A DNA stretch of 64,000 bases from Struthio camelus (GCF_040807025.1 NC_090943.1:21109213-21173212), one strand, 5' to 3'; numbered from the stretch's first letter, positions 11,016 through 25,800 are shown. Made by a program: numbers and translations. The notes: generated by a model not told the origin, from the sequence alone.

Positions 11016-14000
11016 TTACATGCTGTGAGTGTCGCATTTCTGCAGCTCATCACTTGGGTAAAGCAGGAGGTGAAACAGGTGCAGGAGTTTGGTTTTAAAA
11101 CACTTTGATGCCCAGTGCAAAAAGTTCTTAAGTGAATGGAATAAAAGGCAGTTCAGTCATGTAGTGGCAGGACTCATCCGTTCAACACAACAGGTCCAAG
11201 TCTGAAGACCAGAAAATACAAATACACTTGGGTGCATTAGCTACGCCCTCATCATACTATTCATTACCAGACAAAAACCCAAAACCCCATTTGAGACTTT
11301 TTCAGTTCCTTCTCAAGCACCACATGCATACTGCCTCCAAAACCAGGTCAGGTTGACGATGGTCTGGTATGGCAAAACCCTGCTTTTGCTTCAAGAAAAA
11401 TCTTTTATTCTTGTTCTGACCAGAATTAGACTAGGTTTCAATAATCTTGAAAGAGAAACCTAATGATGGGGAGCGTGGTGCTCGAGAGAAAAGCCTCACT
11501 ACAGTTCTGTGGACACACAGCCAAAGCAATGTACGTTAAGATTTCTGGTGGTGTTACTACGGGCTTATTCTCAGAAAGGGGGGTGAAGCTGCTGGTAGTA
11601 CAAGAGTAACTTAACTTGTAGCTTCTCCCCTGATCTCTCTGTGCCCATGAAGAAGCTGTGCTGCCTCCCAAGTAAACAAACTCCTATCAGCGAGTTGCAT
11701 TGTGCCACTTTCACCTACAGTTGTCTTGGAACGTAAAGAACATCAGTTCATTTTAGAGTGCGCGGCAATAGTCAGCACTGCCAGACAGCTGCCTATTTCC
11801 CAACCAAGCCTGTATTACTTTGCTCTGAAGAGGTCAAGTATTGCTCTTTGTGCACCAGCATTGTCCGAGTTGGCCTAGCTTTGGTTTTAATATCATAGCT
11901 AGAAAAGTGTGTGCTAATTTTACCCCCTCTCTTTTGATAATTAAACCCCTAAACCCTATTAAGTACCAACTAAAGGTTTAGAAAAAGTAAGGTGGGAAGA
12001 TCTGGACACTATTAGGAGCCATGCAGAGTCTAATTTTGGCTTGGCTGGAAATTTATAGTCTTGAACAAGTCAAATTTTCCTTGTAAGTTTTTCCCCTGCT
12101 AAAATTCAGAATAACTGCTGGCCCTGTAGAGATCCTGTAAAGACTACGAAAAGCTTGAAATAGTTTATTTAAGATGTTAAAATCTCTTAGGAGTTGTGTA
12201 GAAATCTAAATTAGTATTAAAATAAGGTTATTTAAAAACACGATGAGAGAAAACAAAGTATTATCACTGAAACTAAATATTTAATGACATAGCAATGTTA
12301 AAAAGACTTTTCACAGGTAAAGGATGGAACATTAATTTACAATTGCCTGGCAGAACATTTTCAGCTCAGAGGAACAACTGCTCTGTATTTGCCACGGAGG
12401 AACAAAGTTACTGCAGGTACACGGAGGAACTCTTGTAGCCCGTAACACTCTTGAATAGTGGCGTCCATTATTATCAACATTTCATTATGATTCATTTCAT
12501 ATTATCATAATTTCATGAATTTCATGAATTCATGCTATTATAATGCCTTGGTCCTTTGGTTGGGATGTGTCCTACTGTGGTTGGTACCATAGACACAGAA
12601 GATAATGAAGTTTCCTGCCCCCCCAGAGCTTAAAATCAAAGCTCCTGAATGTCCAACAGTTTATGATACATGGGGATTGGACCATTAATGTCAACAGGCC
12701 TGTTTGTTTTCATAAAACTAGTCTGGGTAAATACATCTTCATGGGAGATAAGTTGAAATACACGATGAGAAGTGTCACATGCATACCCTAAACAGATAAA
12801 TGAAACACAAAGTAAGAGTGAGACCATTATGGCAGGTATGATCAGAGTACACCAGTTGCTTAGATATGCTGTACATGCCTACTGACAGATGTAAATTTTA
12901 GGGAAGAGACTGGAAAGAATCAGGGTAAGTACATGCTCTTGCAGATTCTTAAATGAATCTCCTCTTTGATTTCAGCACAGGCCAAGATAAAACACAAAGG
13001 TATTTGAAGAAAAATTGCCCTTAGAAATTACAAAGGCGGAGATTACTGGCAGAGTGTAGGCCAGTATCTTAAGCATGTATGAGCCAATACACAGGGTGGG
13101 TCCAAGCTGTGACAGATCTTAAAAGTTGAAAACAGAAGTCTGAGCTGATATATGGAGAATAAAAAGCCAGTAGAGGAAGGCGGTCAAAGTAAAGACACAG
13201 ATGACTTGCATTTTCATACCTGCAGATCTTGCCACAGCCTCAAAATTAATAAGTATCCTAATAATAATGCTCTGCTTGAGAGAAAATCATTTTGTACCCA
13301 AATGACCATGATCCTTCTCCCCCATCTTGCAAAAAGCAATAAAAACAAAGCTGTCAAATAGGCTATTTCATAAAGGACTACTGAAGAGTAACCCATCATT
13401 TTTTATAAGTGATAACAAGAAAAAGACAAATCAGTAAAGAGGCCCTTGCCTTATCCCCACCACCCTACTGGAGACTTCTGTCTGACCAGTCAAGCTCCGA
13501 GTATCTGGTGCAGCAGACAGCGTAACAGAGGAGCTAAAAATTGGCAAAAAAAAGCATCAGCCCAGCTAAATGAGGAAGTTTGTACCCACTTCCTCCACTC
13601 ATGTCTGCCTTACCTACCACCTCCATTTACTTCTGCTAAATCCTGCATTATTTATTTGTATGGTTGTGTTTTAATAGAAAGGGGGCAAATGGCTGCCATC
13701 AATGGAGAAGGCTGGGAATGATAAGAGGCTTCTGTTGATTTTGCTTTTTTTATTCCAGATTGATTACTGGCCATGCTTACAAAGCAAAATTAGTGCCCCT
13801 ATTCTTCTAATGATATATACACATCTGCATACCTGCAGACATCTAAGAATGCAGCACAAGCACCAGGATACTCAAATACCTCTCAGTACAGCTATTCCAA
13901 ACTGCAGGATACACAGCCACACTGAAAGCTCACGTGCCATTACTCCAATTTTACACAGCCAGTGAAAACAAAACTTCCTCTTTTTCCTATTTTTATTTCA

Positions 14001-15829
14001 AAACAGTTTCCCTAAACAAAGTAAGATTGCTCTTGTTTGAGTGCCTGGTTTCTCTGGGCAGTACGGTTAAGCTTTATGTTGTTAGTTCAGGGACATGCCA
14101 GTATGCTGCAGGTCAGGTATTGTCCCTGAAGATACGGGTCTGTTTACATATTTATGTATCTGTAATTAACACTGGACAAGCTAAACCTGACACTTACAGG
14201 ACTCTTTCCTCAGGCCATTCTGTATGAGCGAGCAGGCACCACTGCTTCTTTAGCTCAGTCAAATGTCCAGTTGGGTACCATGATGTTTATACATGTAGAA
14301 TAAATGCTCTTTGCTCACAGAGCCCTCAGTCACAAGCTTGCCAGTTCACTGAAGACTGGTGTCCAACAACCATTTACATCCAAGGAATTAAACTGAGTGC
14401 AGTTTGAACACAAGTCTGTGTGTGGATATTTGTTTTTCAGCTCCACAGTCCATTTCCTTTGAACGGCATTCAGTCTCTTATCCTCAGAAGGTGTCACTGA
14501 GAGATCTGGACTGCATTGACAGATGTTTATTCTGGCAGTTCCCTTCCTACTTATGCTGTTCTAAAAGAGGGCACTTTTCTTCACAAAAAGGCTGTGCATG
14601 TCATAAAGAAAACTTAGGCAACTTGGGCACAGTTTAAAACCAGCCATTACCCTGGTGTAAACCTGGCCAGATTAAATCCAACTCCATGTTAACGAGTCAC
14701 AGGACCCGGCCTGCTCCAGTTCAGGCTGAAGTTTGCAGAACTAGGAGCATTTCAGTTTGGTGTCCTAGCCAAAATGCATTGCACTCAGGCAGGCGTTGTC
14801 TTGCCTGTCAGCACCTTGCTGAATGCAGCAGCCCAACTGTGGCGTACTCAGTCACATGCTGGCCACTGTCCTTTCTGTGACAAACCTCTCCTGATGGGAG
14901 CACGGAGAAAACGGGAAGGTTTGCCTGACTGAACAATACCTGTAAGGACCCCTCAAAACCTTTCTAACAGCTGTGCAATAGAGCATCAAGGGAAGAAGCC
15001 CAACAGCCTGTGAATGAAATTAAAATCAGGGTGCAGGTTACATGAATTCAGAGCACATGAGGACTTAATCCTGCAAAGACTCTGGGGCCCAGAGACCTGA
15101 GCAAGGTGGGCACTCATATCCTGGCTGCAGGAAGCAGGCAATAGTGGCAGATGATGCAATGGCATCATGCGTGACAAAGCACAGAGTCAACAAGCAGCAC
15201 ACTATTTCCATTAGCACATCTGATGACACAACATGACTGTCACCATTTATGACACACATAAGAGCAGTAGCAGCAACTGTTTATTCATGCTGCTTCCTGC
15301 CTCTGATGGCCTTCATGCCATGCTGTTTGAGGTTGGCTGTGGCCATCACCGTATTGGTGTGATGTTTTTTCAAAGTTAGGAAATTGTACAGTTCTCCATT
15401 TGAAAGTACAGGAGAAAGAAACGCTGCAGACCTCCAAGACACACAGATTAAGAGCAAAAGTAAACTCAGTGCACTAAAAGTCCACTTTCTAAAGACATTG
15501 AACAGTTTTAAGACTAACTTAGGCCACAGAAGGTCAAGTAAATGAACACACCCTTTTTATTACTTAGGCAACCAGAAGAGGGAGAATGGAAACAGCCTGT
15601 TATAGGTGAAACCAAATGAGATGTTGCCTAGTAACTCTCAGCAGGGAAGCATTTAAACCCAGCCCATTTAGTGAAGCTGATGCTCTGGCTCAAAGATTAT
15701 TTTATGTGAAAAAAAATCCAAAAGCAGGAAAGCTCAATTTAACACATGTATGATTTATTTTCCTGTTACAGTAAACCAGGGTGACAAAAGTATTCACAAA
15801 CTTGTACAAGGAAGAACAAGCCAGGCACG
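11016..15829. other. Intergenic between orphan island and MSRB2 3' end
   Basis: AT-rich. No PTF1A-like bHLH exon, which synteny would place downstream of MSRB2, was recognised here or elsewhere to the left. Only short chance frames and the repeat cluster at 12478 were noted. Confidence 0.6.
12478..12535 (+). repeat. Imperfect ATTTCAT / TTCATGAA repeat cluster
   Basis: Repeats of ATTTCAT and TTCATGAA in a run (ATTATGATTCATTTCATATT followed by ATAATTTCATGAATTTCATG). The small palindromes overlap. Probably a decayed microsatellite. Confidence 0.7.
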
Positions 15830-16697
15830 TTTTCAACAAAAGGATCATTTTATTGAATATTTTTTAATGTTTTTACCCCCAAATACAGAAAACTTCACAT
15901 TCATTTTTCCTTTCAGATTCTGAAGTACGCAAGTGATAACAGAAGGCTGGAGATATTACACAGATCGTTACATTGTTAGAGTAATATTTCTCTGACAGGA
16001 AGTTCGTGGAACAAACCCTACTTCAGCTCTCTATTGGACACGGAATCAAAGTCATTGATTTAAAAGAAAGACTCCATATCTCCACTGGTTCTGTTTCCTG
16101 GAATAGTTTTAGCTAGGCCCTACTTCAGAACTTTGCTTTTATGGGTTCACAGAAAAGTCACTGATGTGGCTAAATGTCTCTCACATCAGAGAGGAAAAAA
16201 AAAAAAAAAGAAAAAAGCTCTCAAACCTTATTTGGAGACTCCTGTTATTTTTGCTTTCCTTTAGGATATGATGAGCTCAATATATTGAAGTAAAAGCTCT
16301 GGCATGATCAGCAGCGTGTAACTGTCTTCCTGGGTGTCACAACTAGAATATCTTTTAACATTTTAAGTTCAGCATAGGCAAAGTCAGTTTCAGGAAAGCA
16401 TTTCATTTCAACATTCTCAACGCAGTTAATGATGAGAGTTATGACTCTATCACACAGATTTTTTTAATTAAAAATACTGTAAACATCAACACTTACATCA
16501 CACTAACCATGAAAAGGCAGACTGCCCAACATGCATCACGAAAATACACATTTGATCAACACTGACAATAGCTGGAAAGAAAACTGCAACAGCATAAGGA
16601 ACTCAAATTTGAGTTCTATTTAACAATGTGATCGTTTTTCACAAGCTTGTTGTATGAATGGCAAAAGAAAGTTCTGTAGGCCACAAAAATCCATTTC
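15830..16697 (-). other. MSRB2: MSRB2 3' untranslated region (inferred extent)
   Basis: From the stop codon the sequence is AT-rich and non-coding until a CAATAAAATG polyadenylation motif. It includes a run of about 16 A on the plus strand near 16195. The extent is inferred from that motif only; transcript ends are not visible. Confidence 0.55.
15849..15854 (-). terminator. Candidate MSRB2 polyadenylation signal AATAAA
   Basis: A canonical AATAAA on the minus strand about 850 bases past the MSRB2 stop, followed by a U-rich stretch (CCTTTTGTTG). A second AATAAA near 15750 could be used instead. Confidence 0.5.
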
Positions 16698-16805
16698 TTA
16701 CTGACTGGAGTCTGGTTTGAAATTTAATGAAACACTGTTGATACAGAATCTCTGCCCAGAAGGTGCAGGACCATCATCAAACACATGGCCTAGATGGGCG
16801 TCACA
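16698..16805 (-). CDS. MSRB2: MSRB2 exon 5 (catalytic cysteine, stop)
   Basis: Terminal coding exon after a TTCTTTCTCTTGCAG acceptor. Encodes [13 protein letters not shown], then [13 protein letters not shown] with the nucleophilic cysteine, then a short polar end and a TAA stop. Its first codon completes the CKQC zinc pair begun in exon 4. No ER-retention signal is present at the C-terminus. Confidence 0.96.
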   Translation of the reverse strand, partial: CDAHLGHVFDDGPAPSGQRFCINSVSLNFKPDSSQ

Positions 16806-19800
16806 CTGCAAGAGAAAGAACTGCCTTCAGCATTAGCCTCTCAGGCACACATCTCTCTCCAGACAACAGCATTGCATTTTCTGCAGTGTTGGTCCACTGT
16901 TAAGTTAAGGCTGACCACTGAAAGTGAAAGGGAAAGAGAGAGCAATCTCTCTCACCTTTCCTCATGGGCTATCAAACATACCCCAAAAGGACTTCTTTCA
17001 GAGGACAAACTTTAGGACCAGAATAAAACTCACAGGAAAAATGGTCAGTTCACAGATCTTAACAACAGGCCAATCTTCTAAGAATGACAGCTGAGCAGAT
17101 ATGGAGTGTGTCTAAAGATGCTTCTCTGCGAGATGGACATTTGAGTAGTGCTTTAAAAAAAATGACTGAAAAGGACTCGAAACATAAACCCATTAAGAGG
17201 TGGGTTAGTTTGAGAGTTCACTCAGTTTAGAGATCTGTATACTGTTAACTAAAAAAATGCTGTGAAGGCCTAAAAACATATATTTAGTTTAATATTTGTA
17301 TCTGAACACCCGAAGGAGGTGGAGAGTATGGCTGAGTAACAGCACAGATAATGAAGACCTACACAAATAGCAGTGATGCTGTTACGCAGGAAGCATATAG
17401 AGCAGGAATGTTCAGGAGTGCATTCAAAGACATGGTATGAACTACACATGGGATATTATTGACTGGAGCTAGATCACGGAGTTAGCATACAATAAAGAGG
17501 TTAACACATTAGAAGATACACGGCAGATACATACTGCAGAAGACAACACATAGGAGAATGCACAATACAGTGCAAGGAACTGATGACATGTTTATAAAGG
17601 AGACCCACAGTTAGGATACGATTTGTGACGTTTAGGAACAACTCTACTCAATCTGGTCACCTGCACAGCATCAGGTTATGTGCTGTCCTGAATAAAGAAA
17701 CTTGGATGATGAATCCAATGTTGAATTGCATGGGTAGGTGACTCCTTGGCAGAGGTAAGACTAGAAATACATTCTGGAGCAATTACTCGTGGCCAGGGCA
17801 TAAATATCAGCCCCCAAACAAGCAGACAAGAGGAAGTCAAAATTTAGGCTTTCCCCCCACCCCCAATAGCTAACCTTTCCAATAGTAAGAACACATGAGC
17901 ATTAGAACAGATTATCTAGTGAGGCTGTGGAGTCTCCGTCACTGGTATTTTAAGAATAGTTTAAGCAAACATTTAGTAGGACTGTATCAGGATGGGGCAG
18001 ATGGGTGGACTAAATTTTGGAGCGCCTCCTATTGTTTGTTGTCACATACTGCAATTCACTTGAGGTCCTCTGAATAAATTTTCTGTCCAAATTCCAACCC
18101 TTGGCTATACTTAAACAAAGATGCTCTCCTCAGTCACATCAATTTCTTGATCCAAAACCACTGTCTACATTTGATACTTAGAGCTTTACTCATATACTTG
18201 ATGCCAAGAAGTGAAACAAAATAATTGCAATGGAATCATAATTCTGACTACTATATTTGGGTGGATTCACTCATGGATACAAAGAAAATATATCTGTTAA
18301 GATTTGGATCCTTGGTGATCTTGGGCATCATCTCCAAAATAAACATACCTGTTTGCAGATGACTTCAGTCCTTGTGGATCCCAATGAGTTATCTAGTCGT
18401 CTCATGACATTGCTATTACTTTCATCTCTGCCACAAGTACCATAAGCTTCAGAAAACGAAGGCCATCCAGTCCCAGAATTGTACTTCTTTTCTGAACTAT
18501 ATGGGAAAGAGAGATGTTCTTGTTAATTAAGACCAAAGATGTAATAAAAACATCTGCTTTTAACAATAACATGGGCTTCTTTCTTCATCCCTATCTTGTA
18601 CAACTTTTAATAATATTTGGCCCAACAGAAAATTTCTCACTGGCAAACTGTGCTGGAACCTGTTTTCCAAATGGAATTCCTGATGAGCCCACAATAGGAG
18701 CTTTTGCCTCATCATTTCTATTTCACTGACATTTCAGCATTTTATAGAGTGTGAAAAAAGGTCTTTCCAGTATCCAAGCACATTAGTAGCTGAGTTACAT
18801 CCGTAAAGTTGCCGTTCAGAGCCTGACACAACACAGCAGAACCTCAGAGAGCAGAGTTTACAGGAAGAAACAAAATATAACATAAAACCAGGAGGAGTGT
18901 GGAGAATCATCAGGTTGGCCCACTGAGCCTGCTTCATGTATGATGATGGCTTCTGCTTGCAGGCTGCAAAGTGACGCAGTCATCAAAATAGTTTGGTAAA
19001 TCAAACAGAGCTTTGCTCAAAACTTCAATCTGACAACACAGAGATCTACTTTTCCCAAGAGATAACCACAGCCACTAGATAAAAGACACTACAGACTCTC
19101 AGCTTCTGGGTACCTCCTGTTAATTAACAGGCTTACCAATCCAGTTTAGTTGCCTATTAAAACTTAGAGGGCATTGTAAGTTACGATCAGAGGATATTTC
19201 CAGGCTGCACCACACAGAAATGTAAAAATCTCTCTTCTTTAAAATTTTCATAGTGAGAAGTCCTCTTTTCTAGAAAACAGTGACTTACTGTTACTTTAAA
19301 GACAAGACATGAAGATAGACTTGCATACCAGTAAGTTCACATACCATTATGATAAATGGCCTGAAGAAAAAACACAACAGATTCCCTCAGATTTCCAATG
19401 TTTTAGCTTAAGTCCTTCGGTTTACAAAACCAATGCTCTTACTGGCACCTAGTGGTAGATGGAGACATCAACACCACTGATAGCCCCTTTTATAACAAAA
19501 AGTTATTACATGATCCAACATATAACTTGAAGCAAAACATTTAGTGAAGAGAACCATGTATACTTTGGTGGGATATTAACACAGTGGGGAAAAAAAAAAA
19601 CTGAAAATCTTACTTGCAATACCTTTTAGAAAGACAAGACAAACAAGCTAGTCAAAAAGCTTAAAAACAAACGTAATACTCTAAACCAGACCAGTACTAT
19701 AGATTTGGCACGCATTTAATAATTAATTGTATATGACTTTCTATGAGCAATATAACTGTGGAAATACAAGAGGAGCTGCAAACAACAGAATGTCCAAGGG

Positions 19801-22800
19801 ATAATTTGCAGATGGGCTTTTGTCCAATCCATTAAGACACATTAGAAACGCTCTCCTACCTCTACCCCATACATAAAACTAGGAAGAAATAAGACACAGT
19901 AGAGAGGCAGGCCACAGCAAAGAAAATGCAGTTTGCAGATTCTCCATTTGCATAAGACAAGACCTGGGGAGCCAGTCCTATTTCTTTCCAGGCAAAGAGG
20001 GCTCTCCACCATCCATGCTATTGTGTCTACTGGGCACAGATTCCCAAGGAATAACCTGGGTGAACATAAATGTCCACATACCACTTCTGAACTTCCCTAA
20101 CCTATATTTCTGTTATTTTACTTTAAGAACATTTCAATTTGAATTCTTCCTTTACTGACCCCAGGATCCTTCTCTTCATTCAAATACAGAGAAACCATAT
20201 AAAAATCCTCTCTGAAATGCAACGGAGTTAACAAAAGTCTTTCTACTGTAACAGTGTGGGTTTTGCATCTGTCCCTGACTGACTCCGTCCCTTACATGCA
20301 GCTCACAACGCTCAGGTTTATTGGAGATGTTTTCCACTGCTAAAGAATCAATCTTTTGGGCTGTTAAACTAGCTCTCAGCAGAAATTGTTTCTGTGAGGT
20401 TTTACTAACAGGAATATCATTTAGATTCCCTAATAGAAACATTTTAGTACCCAAAAATATTGCTGTTCAAGATCATATTTGTCCTTTGAAGTATTTCACC
20501 ACTTAATTTATGGATAGATGGACTTTCCCTAGACATATGTATTAGATTAGCCTTCGACACACCATTCCTCTTGCACATGTCATTTACTTTGATCCCTATT
20601 TCAGTCGTCCTGGATGGAATCCAGATAATTCTAAAAAGTGCTTTCTGCTGTATGAATCTCAGCTGTAGGTTTATGGTTTGCTGAATATTTGAGATTTCAT
20701 TACAGTACACAATTTGCTATCTATAAAGGTTAGCTTTTTGTTCCATGTATTTTTAACCCTTTCAAATTAATATACCATAATAAATTATGGTATAAATATA
20801 TAAACACACACGTATACTTAGAGAGAAAGGAGAAAATGCTCCATGCTTACCTGTAGCTAATGTTCTAATGCATTTGAAAAAAGAAAGAACATTTTTAATG
20901 CACTAGGAGATAAACATGATGAATGAATCTCTTATCAAATGCCTTTTTTTCTGATTGCTAATGTCCTTTATAACATAATGTATTCATGGAAAAAATATTT
21001 TCAGCCCATTTTTGAACATTTAATAATTTTCAATTTTCTTAATAGATTTTTTTATATAATGTTATTTTTCCCCTGTATCAATCTTTGATGTTTAGTATGA
21101 TTTTACGCTTCAAACAAAAGTATGTATATTCTCCTACAGGAGGATACTGCAAAATGCAGCATGCATGATTATATTGTTATTTTGTCATTCGTTTAGTAGC
21201 TGAAGTAATCTTCTTCAGTTCAGTACTCATTGTCTTCATGTTGGCCTAACTATAGCTATGTCCAATACAAAGAATGCCTAAATTGAGGGAACATCAAGTC
21301 TTCCACAGCTTGGCAATTTAAAATTTCTCTAATTTATCTGAATTTCCAAGAGTTTTTTTTAGGTTTTGTATTTGTCTTCAGAGTATTCTGCAATGCCACA
21401 CTACCTTCTGAAATTATTTTATTTAAAAATGCTTATTAACAAACCTCTACAGAAATACCTAACTTTAGGCAAGTGTTTTTGTAACATGGTTCTCCACACT
21501 TGACCAAAGGAAAATTGTCTATTTACAATTATCAGGCTCCAATTTCATCATCTAATTGCTTAGTTTGTGGTTTTTTTTTTTTTTTTTTTTAAATACAGAC
21601 AATGCCCCTCTTACTCTCCATGTATATTGTTCTTCAGCTTCCCATTCAAAGTTCTGATCCATGATACATCCTTTAAAGCACTCACAGAAATGAGCATATT
21701 AGCCATATTCCATTGAACTCTGAGTTGGAAATACATAAAGGCTATTTTCTAGATCAAAAATATGAGGAACTGTCTTTTCTGATTCAGTTACAGAGAACAG
21801 AACACCATCTGCATATCCTACTCTGAGGCACTCTATTTCCTTTTACTTAGACTTTAATGAAGTTGCAAAATATATAGTATTGTAAAGAGCACAGCAGTTA
21901 ATAGCACACTTTCACAAACAGGTTTTTAAAAGCACATATAACTGAAGAAGCAAAAAGTGGAATTTAATTTAGGGCACAAGAAAGAGGTGGGGGTGAAGAG
22001 GAGGTCTTAGCTCCAAATCAGCAGAGGACCCAGCAAATAAGAACATAATAGCAGCTATAGTAAGGCAGACCAGAGCACTCTCTAGCCCAGCATCCTGAAC
22101 AACGGCAGATGACTATGGAAGAGTACAACACAGCAAACATACAGTGATACTCACCCATAAACACATATTTTGTGGCAGCCTGCGGCTTAGGGACCTCCTA
22201 AACAAGAGACTTATTATCAACCAAAAAGGAGACTGTGTGCAGCAGGAGAAAAATGCAGAATCACTAGTGTAACAACTGTCACTGGGTCACTGGAGACCCT
22301 TTTCTGCTCAAAAAAAAAAGGCTACCATGTGCCCGTACTGCCACAAGTATCTTGGAAGACTCCTACACAGCACATAGCACTCTGGAACCAAAAGACTGTA
22401 TTTCTGACCTAAGCTTTCTATTCTTCTAAGGAAAAGAAATTGCACCTCCTGCCACAGTTATGGCATTTTAAGGATGCTGTGAAATCTAAAGGATGTTACC
22501 TGAACAGTGGGGCATCGCAGCACACGCAGTAGTATATTCCTGGTTCTGTGTTATTCAGATAGATTCCACTGAAAGGCTTTTAAAAAAACGGAAGAGAAAA
22601 GGGAAGTTAATAATGTAGGTCTTTAAAAGCTCACCATCTGGAACAAGCATGCAGGAATCAGATTCAAAACAGGAGAAAAAAAAAACATAAAAAGAAGGCT
22701 TCACAGGGGGGCTTTGAAGAACAAACATTAGCAGCCTAAAGAAATGTAGGGGAGGATGCCTTTGGATTAATAGTGAAAACTACCTCCCGCCCTCAGAAAC

Positions 22801-25800
22801 CTTGAGACTAGTCAGATGCATAAATCATCCAAGTACTAGGGCTAGAGTCATGACCTCTCAGGAACTTGTGAAATGTGCAGGATCCCAGAGATCAAGTCTC
22901 TTATACAGAGTTCCACAACTTCAAAGTGCTCCGCAAAGGAACTCTCCTCTTGCCTGGATAGTCTGGAATTAAGATCCTTATTTTACAGATAAAGTTTTGG
23001 GCACAGCCCACATGGTTGTATCCCATGGTACGTATTCAACCTCACAGATCCCGATTCCTCGCTAGAGAACTCCAGTGCTCAACCCACAAAGTTACACGGC
23101 CTCAGTTAGAGAAGAAAAGAAAGCACGGGGACAAGGTGAGTAGGTGAGCTGGCACATGTGGCATAACTGGGCTCCTGAATATTATATGACTAATCTACAT
23201 AAGGTTAAAAACAGAAAAAGGAGACTGGAAAGATACAGTCCTCTTCCTTTCCATTTAAAGGCCTTCATTATTCCTACAGAGAAGTCAAGAGTTGACTTGC
23301 TTAGGTTTTGAACTCTTTTTCTGGCAATAAAGTAATCGCAATAAAAAGGTGAAAAGAACGAAGAATGCCTTTTCATCTGCAAACCAGTCTGGGTCAGAAC
23401 AAATTCCAGCCAGTTCCATACACTGAGCCTAGCTTTCATCCACAGGAAGGTAGGGGAAAAAAAATCTGTGAAACAATTGAGTGATGACAACTCCCCAAAG
23501 AAAGTTTTTCTCTGAACTTTCTCTGCCAGCAGAGAATGAGGATGGCTTAAACTTGGAAAGCATTAGCTCTTTTGCTTACCGGTTCAGTTCCTTTTTCTCT
23601 TGTAACATAGAATTGCTCTGGAGTCAATTTTTTTTTCCAGTCTGCAGCAACAGTTCTTTCAGCCTGTTTAGTCAGAGGGCCTGCATCTTCAATTGGATAT
23701 AAAAATACAATGTGTATAATTTTTAACACTACTTTAACTTAGAATCTGTTCACCACCTTCCATTGTCGCTTTGATTCTCCCAAAGTTTCTATGGCTACAG
23801 GCAGAGCACAGTTGGGCAGTTTGGGGACATAAGAGTAAGGACTAGTTAAGTACTGCAATGCAAGACTTTGCATCTGCTTTCCAGTCTACACGCTACCAAA
23901 GGAGAGCTGCTCCTGCACACCACTTGCAAAGGCTCTGCAAGAAATTGTGTATTTACAATTGAAGGTACCATCTGCTCTCCAAGCTCAGCCTACTGCCGGC
24001 TCAGGAAAACTGCTGGCCTGCTGGTGTTCCTTCCTCATCCCTGTGTATCACTGAAGGGTTAGGGATGGTTTGCCTCTTGGAAACCCTCATAAACCAGAAC
24101 TAGAGCTAACATAGATGTTAATACTCATTTATGGGCTATCAAAGACTAGCAGAACTTTCACCTGCCTCAGCCAAAATTGGTGGTAAGGAGGAGCATCGGC
24201 AGAAAGCAGCACCTACAGCCCAAGAGAAAAGTTAAGTGGGGGGACAGAGTAGAACAGCGTAAGTCACACATTGCAGTGCAAACGTCTGCTACTGCCTACT
24301 GAGTCTGTATATGCTGTGAAAGTGATTTTTGATCATATGGGCTTGGCCAACATAGCTGAAAAACAAGGAGAATGGAATATGCAGCTTCATTCCTTCTTAA
24401 GGGAATATATCAAAAAGTTTGAGGTGAAAAACAACTTCCACACTCATCTCCATCAACACAATCTAACCCTTGAAAAGAAAAATTCAGTTCCTTAATGAGG
24501 AACATCTGACTGGGCTTGTCTCTTACAAAGCAGAGATGATACTGGGGGAGAAAAAAAAAGCATTCTGAAAACGATAATGTCATCTCTACCAGTTACATAG
24601 ATACACCTATCTCCCAAATTCCCTACAGAGATCAATTTTTCACACACTACCATCTAAAAGTAATGCTTCCTGCCCTTTTTAATTTGCTCGAAATCACATG
24701 GGGTACACAAAATGGGCCACGGACTGTGGCAGGCCATGACCTGGCTTTGATGACATATGGAGGTATCACTTCTAGTCACCTCTCCTGTTGCAGATTGGCT
24801 CCTATTCCCTTTCTCCGCCCTGCTCAGTACACCGCTTCCCTCTGCCCTTCCCATCCAGCGCTAGACACCTTCACCCCTTCCCACTTCCTCCACCCCAGTC
24901 CTCCATGTCATCTCACGTGCTGGGATTATCCTTGCCTCAGTGTGCTTTCTCCGCTCCTCCAGTATGCTTTCTTGTCCCAGGAGGAGACTTTGAACCCTCA
25001 AGTGCAACATCTTCTATTTGGAGAAATATGCGATCTATTCAATTTTAAAACAGGTATTGTTTAGATGATGAGAGGCTCAGATAGTGGTTAATGAGCTGAG
25101 CCTGGAACTGCAGCATACCAGTACTATATTCCCCTCAGCAACACAGCCTACCATCAGCATTTTATCCTGGGCCTCTACCCACCACAGCAGTTCCCATCAA
25201 ATAAATACCAAGTGCTGTGCCTTAGTCCTTTCTGGCTCCACAGCCTGTGCCCATTACTACAGGCGGCCCAAGGCCACAGAACGAGGTCTGCAGCTCACGG
25301 GGCTGCTCTCTTCCACGGGGGCAGAGTACAGCTCGTGTCCGTCATGTAACCCAACATGCTATTACAAGGTGCTTGCAAACGCTAAGAGTGAAGTCAGAAT
25401 TATTTCCTAGAATAGAAGCCCATGTCACATACCAGGCCCTCACTGTACTGAGCACTGAAGAAAGGACAGGATAGAGAGGAGCACACAGCCTGGCCGGTAG
25501 TTACCGCTGCTGAGGACGACAGTGTCTGTGCTTCAGTGGCAAGACCAGGCTCTGCCATTCCAGTTTACATCCACCAGCTTTTATTCTCTGATTCGGCTGG
25601 ACCAGTCAAAATCCCACCCTTCGAGGCACCCCCCCCACTTCCCCCAGCTAAGAAAACGCTGGAAGGGTGGCAGATAACAGCAAAACACACGTGAGCACAG
25701 CACAGCACAGCCCTTCACCACCAGGACAGAGAGGAACAAGAGACCCGAGTCGCAAACCCCTGAAGGGCCAGGCCTGCTACGCAGCAGCAGCACGGAGCAG

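Larger units (their letters stand above)
18497..22499 (-). other. MSRB2 intron 3
   Basis: Four kilobases of AT-rich sequence with a 20-base T run at 21571-21590, a short hairpin at 20771-20794 and an old interspersed repeat near 22035-22140. No coding frame in it looks real. Confidence 0.85.

Noticed and set aside
24663-25064. 133-codon plus-strand frame in MSRB2 intron 1
   Set aside because: It lies in a pyrimidine-rich stretch antisense to MSRB2, with a Pro/Ser/His-rich low-complexity product and no domain.
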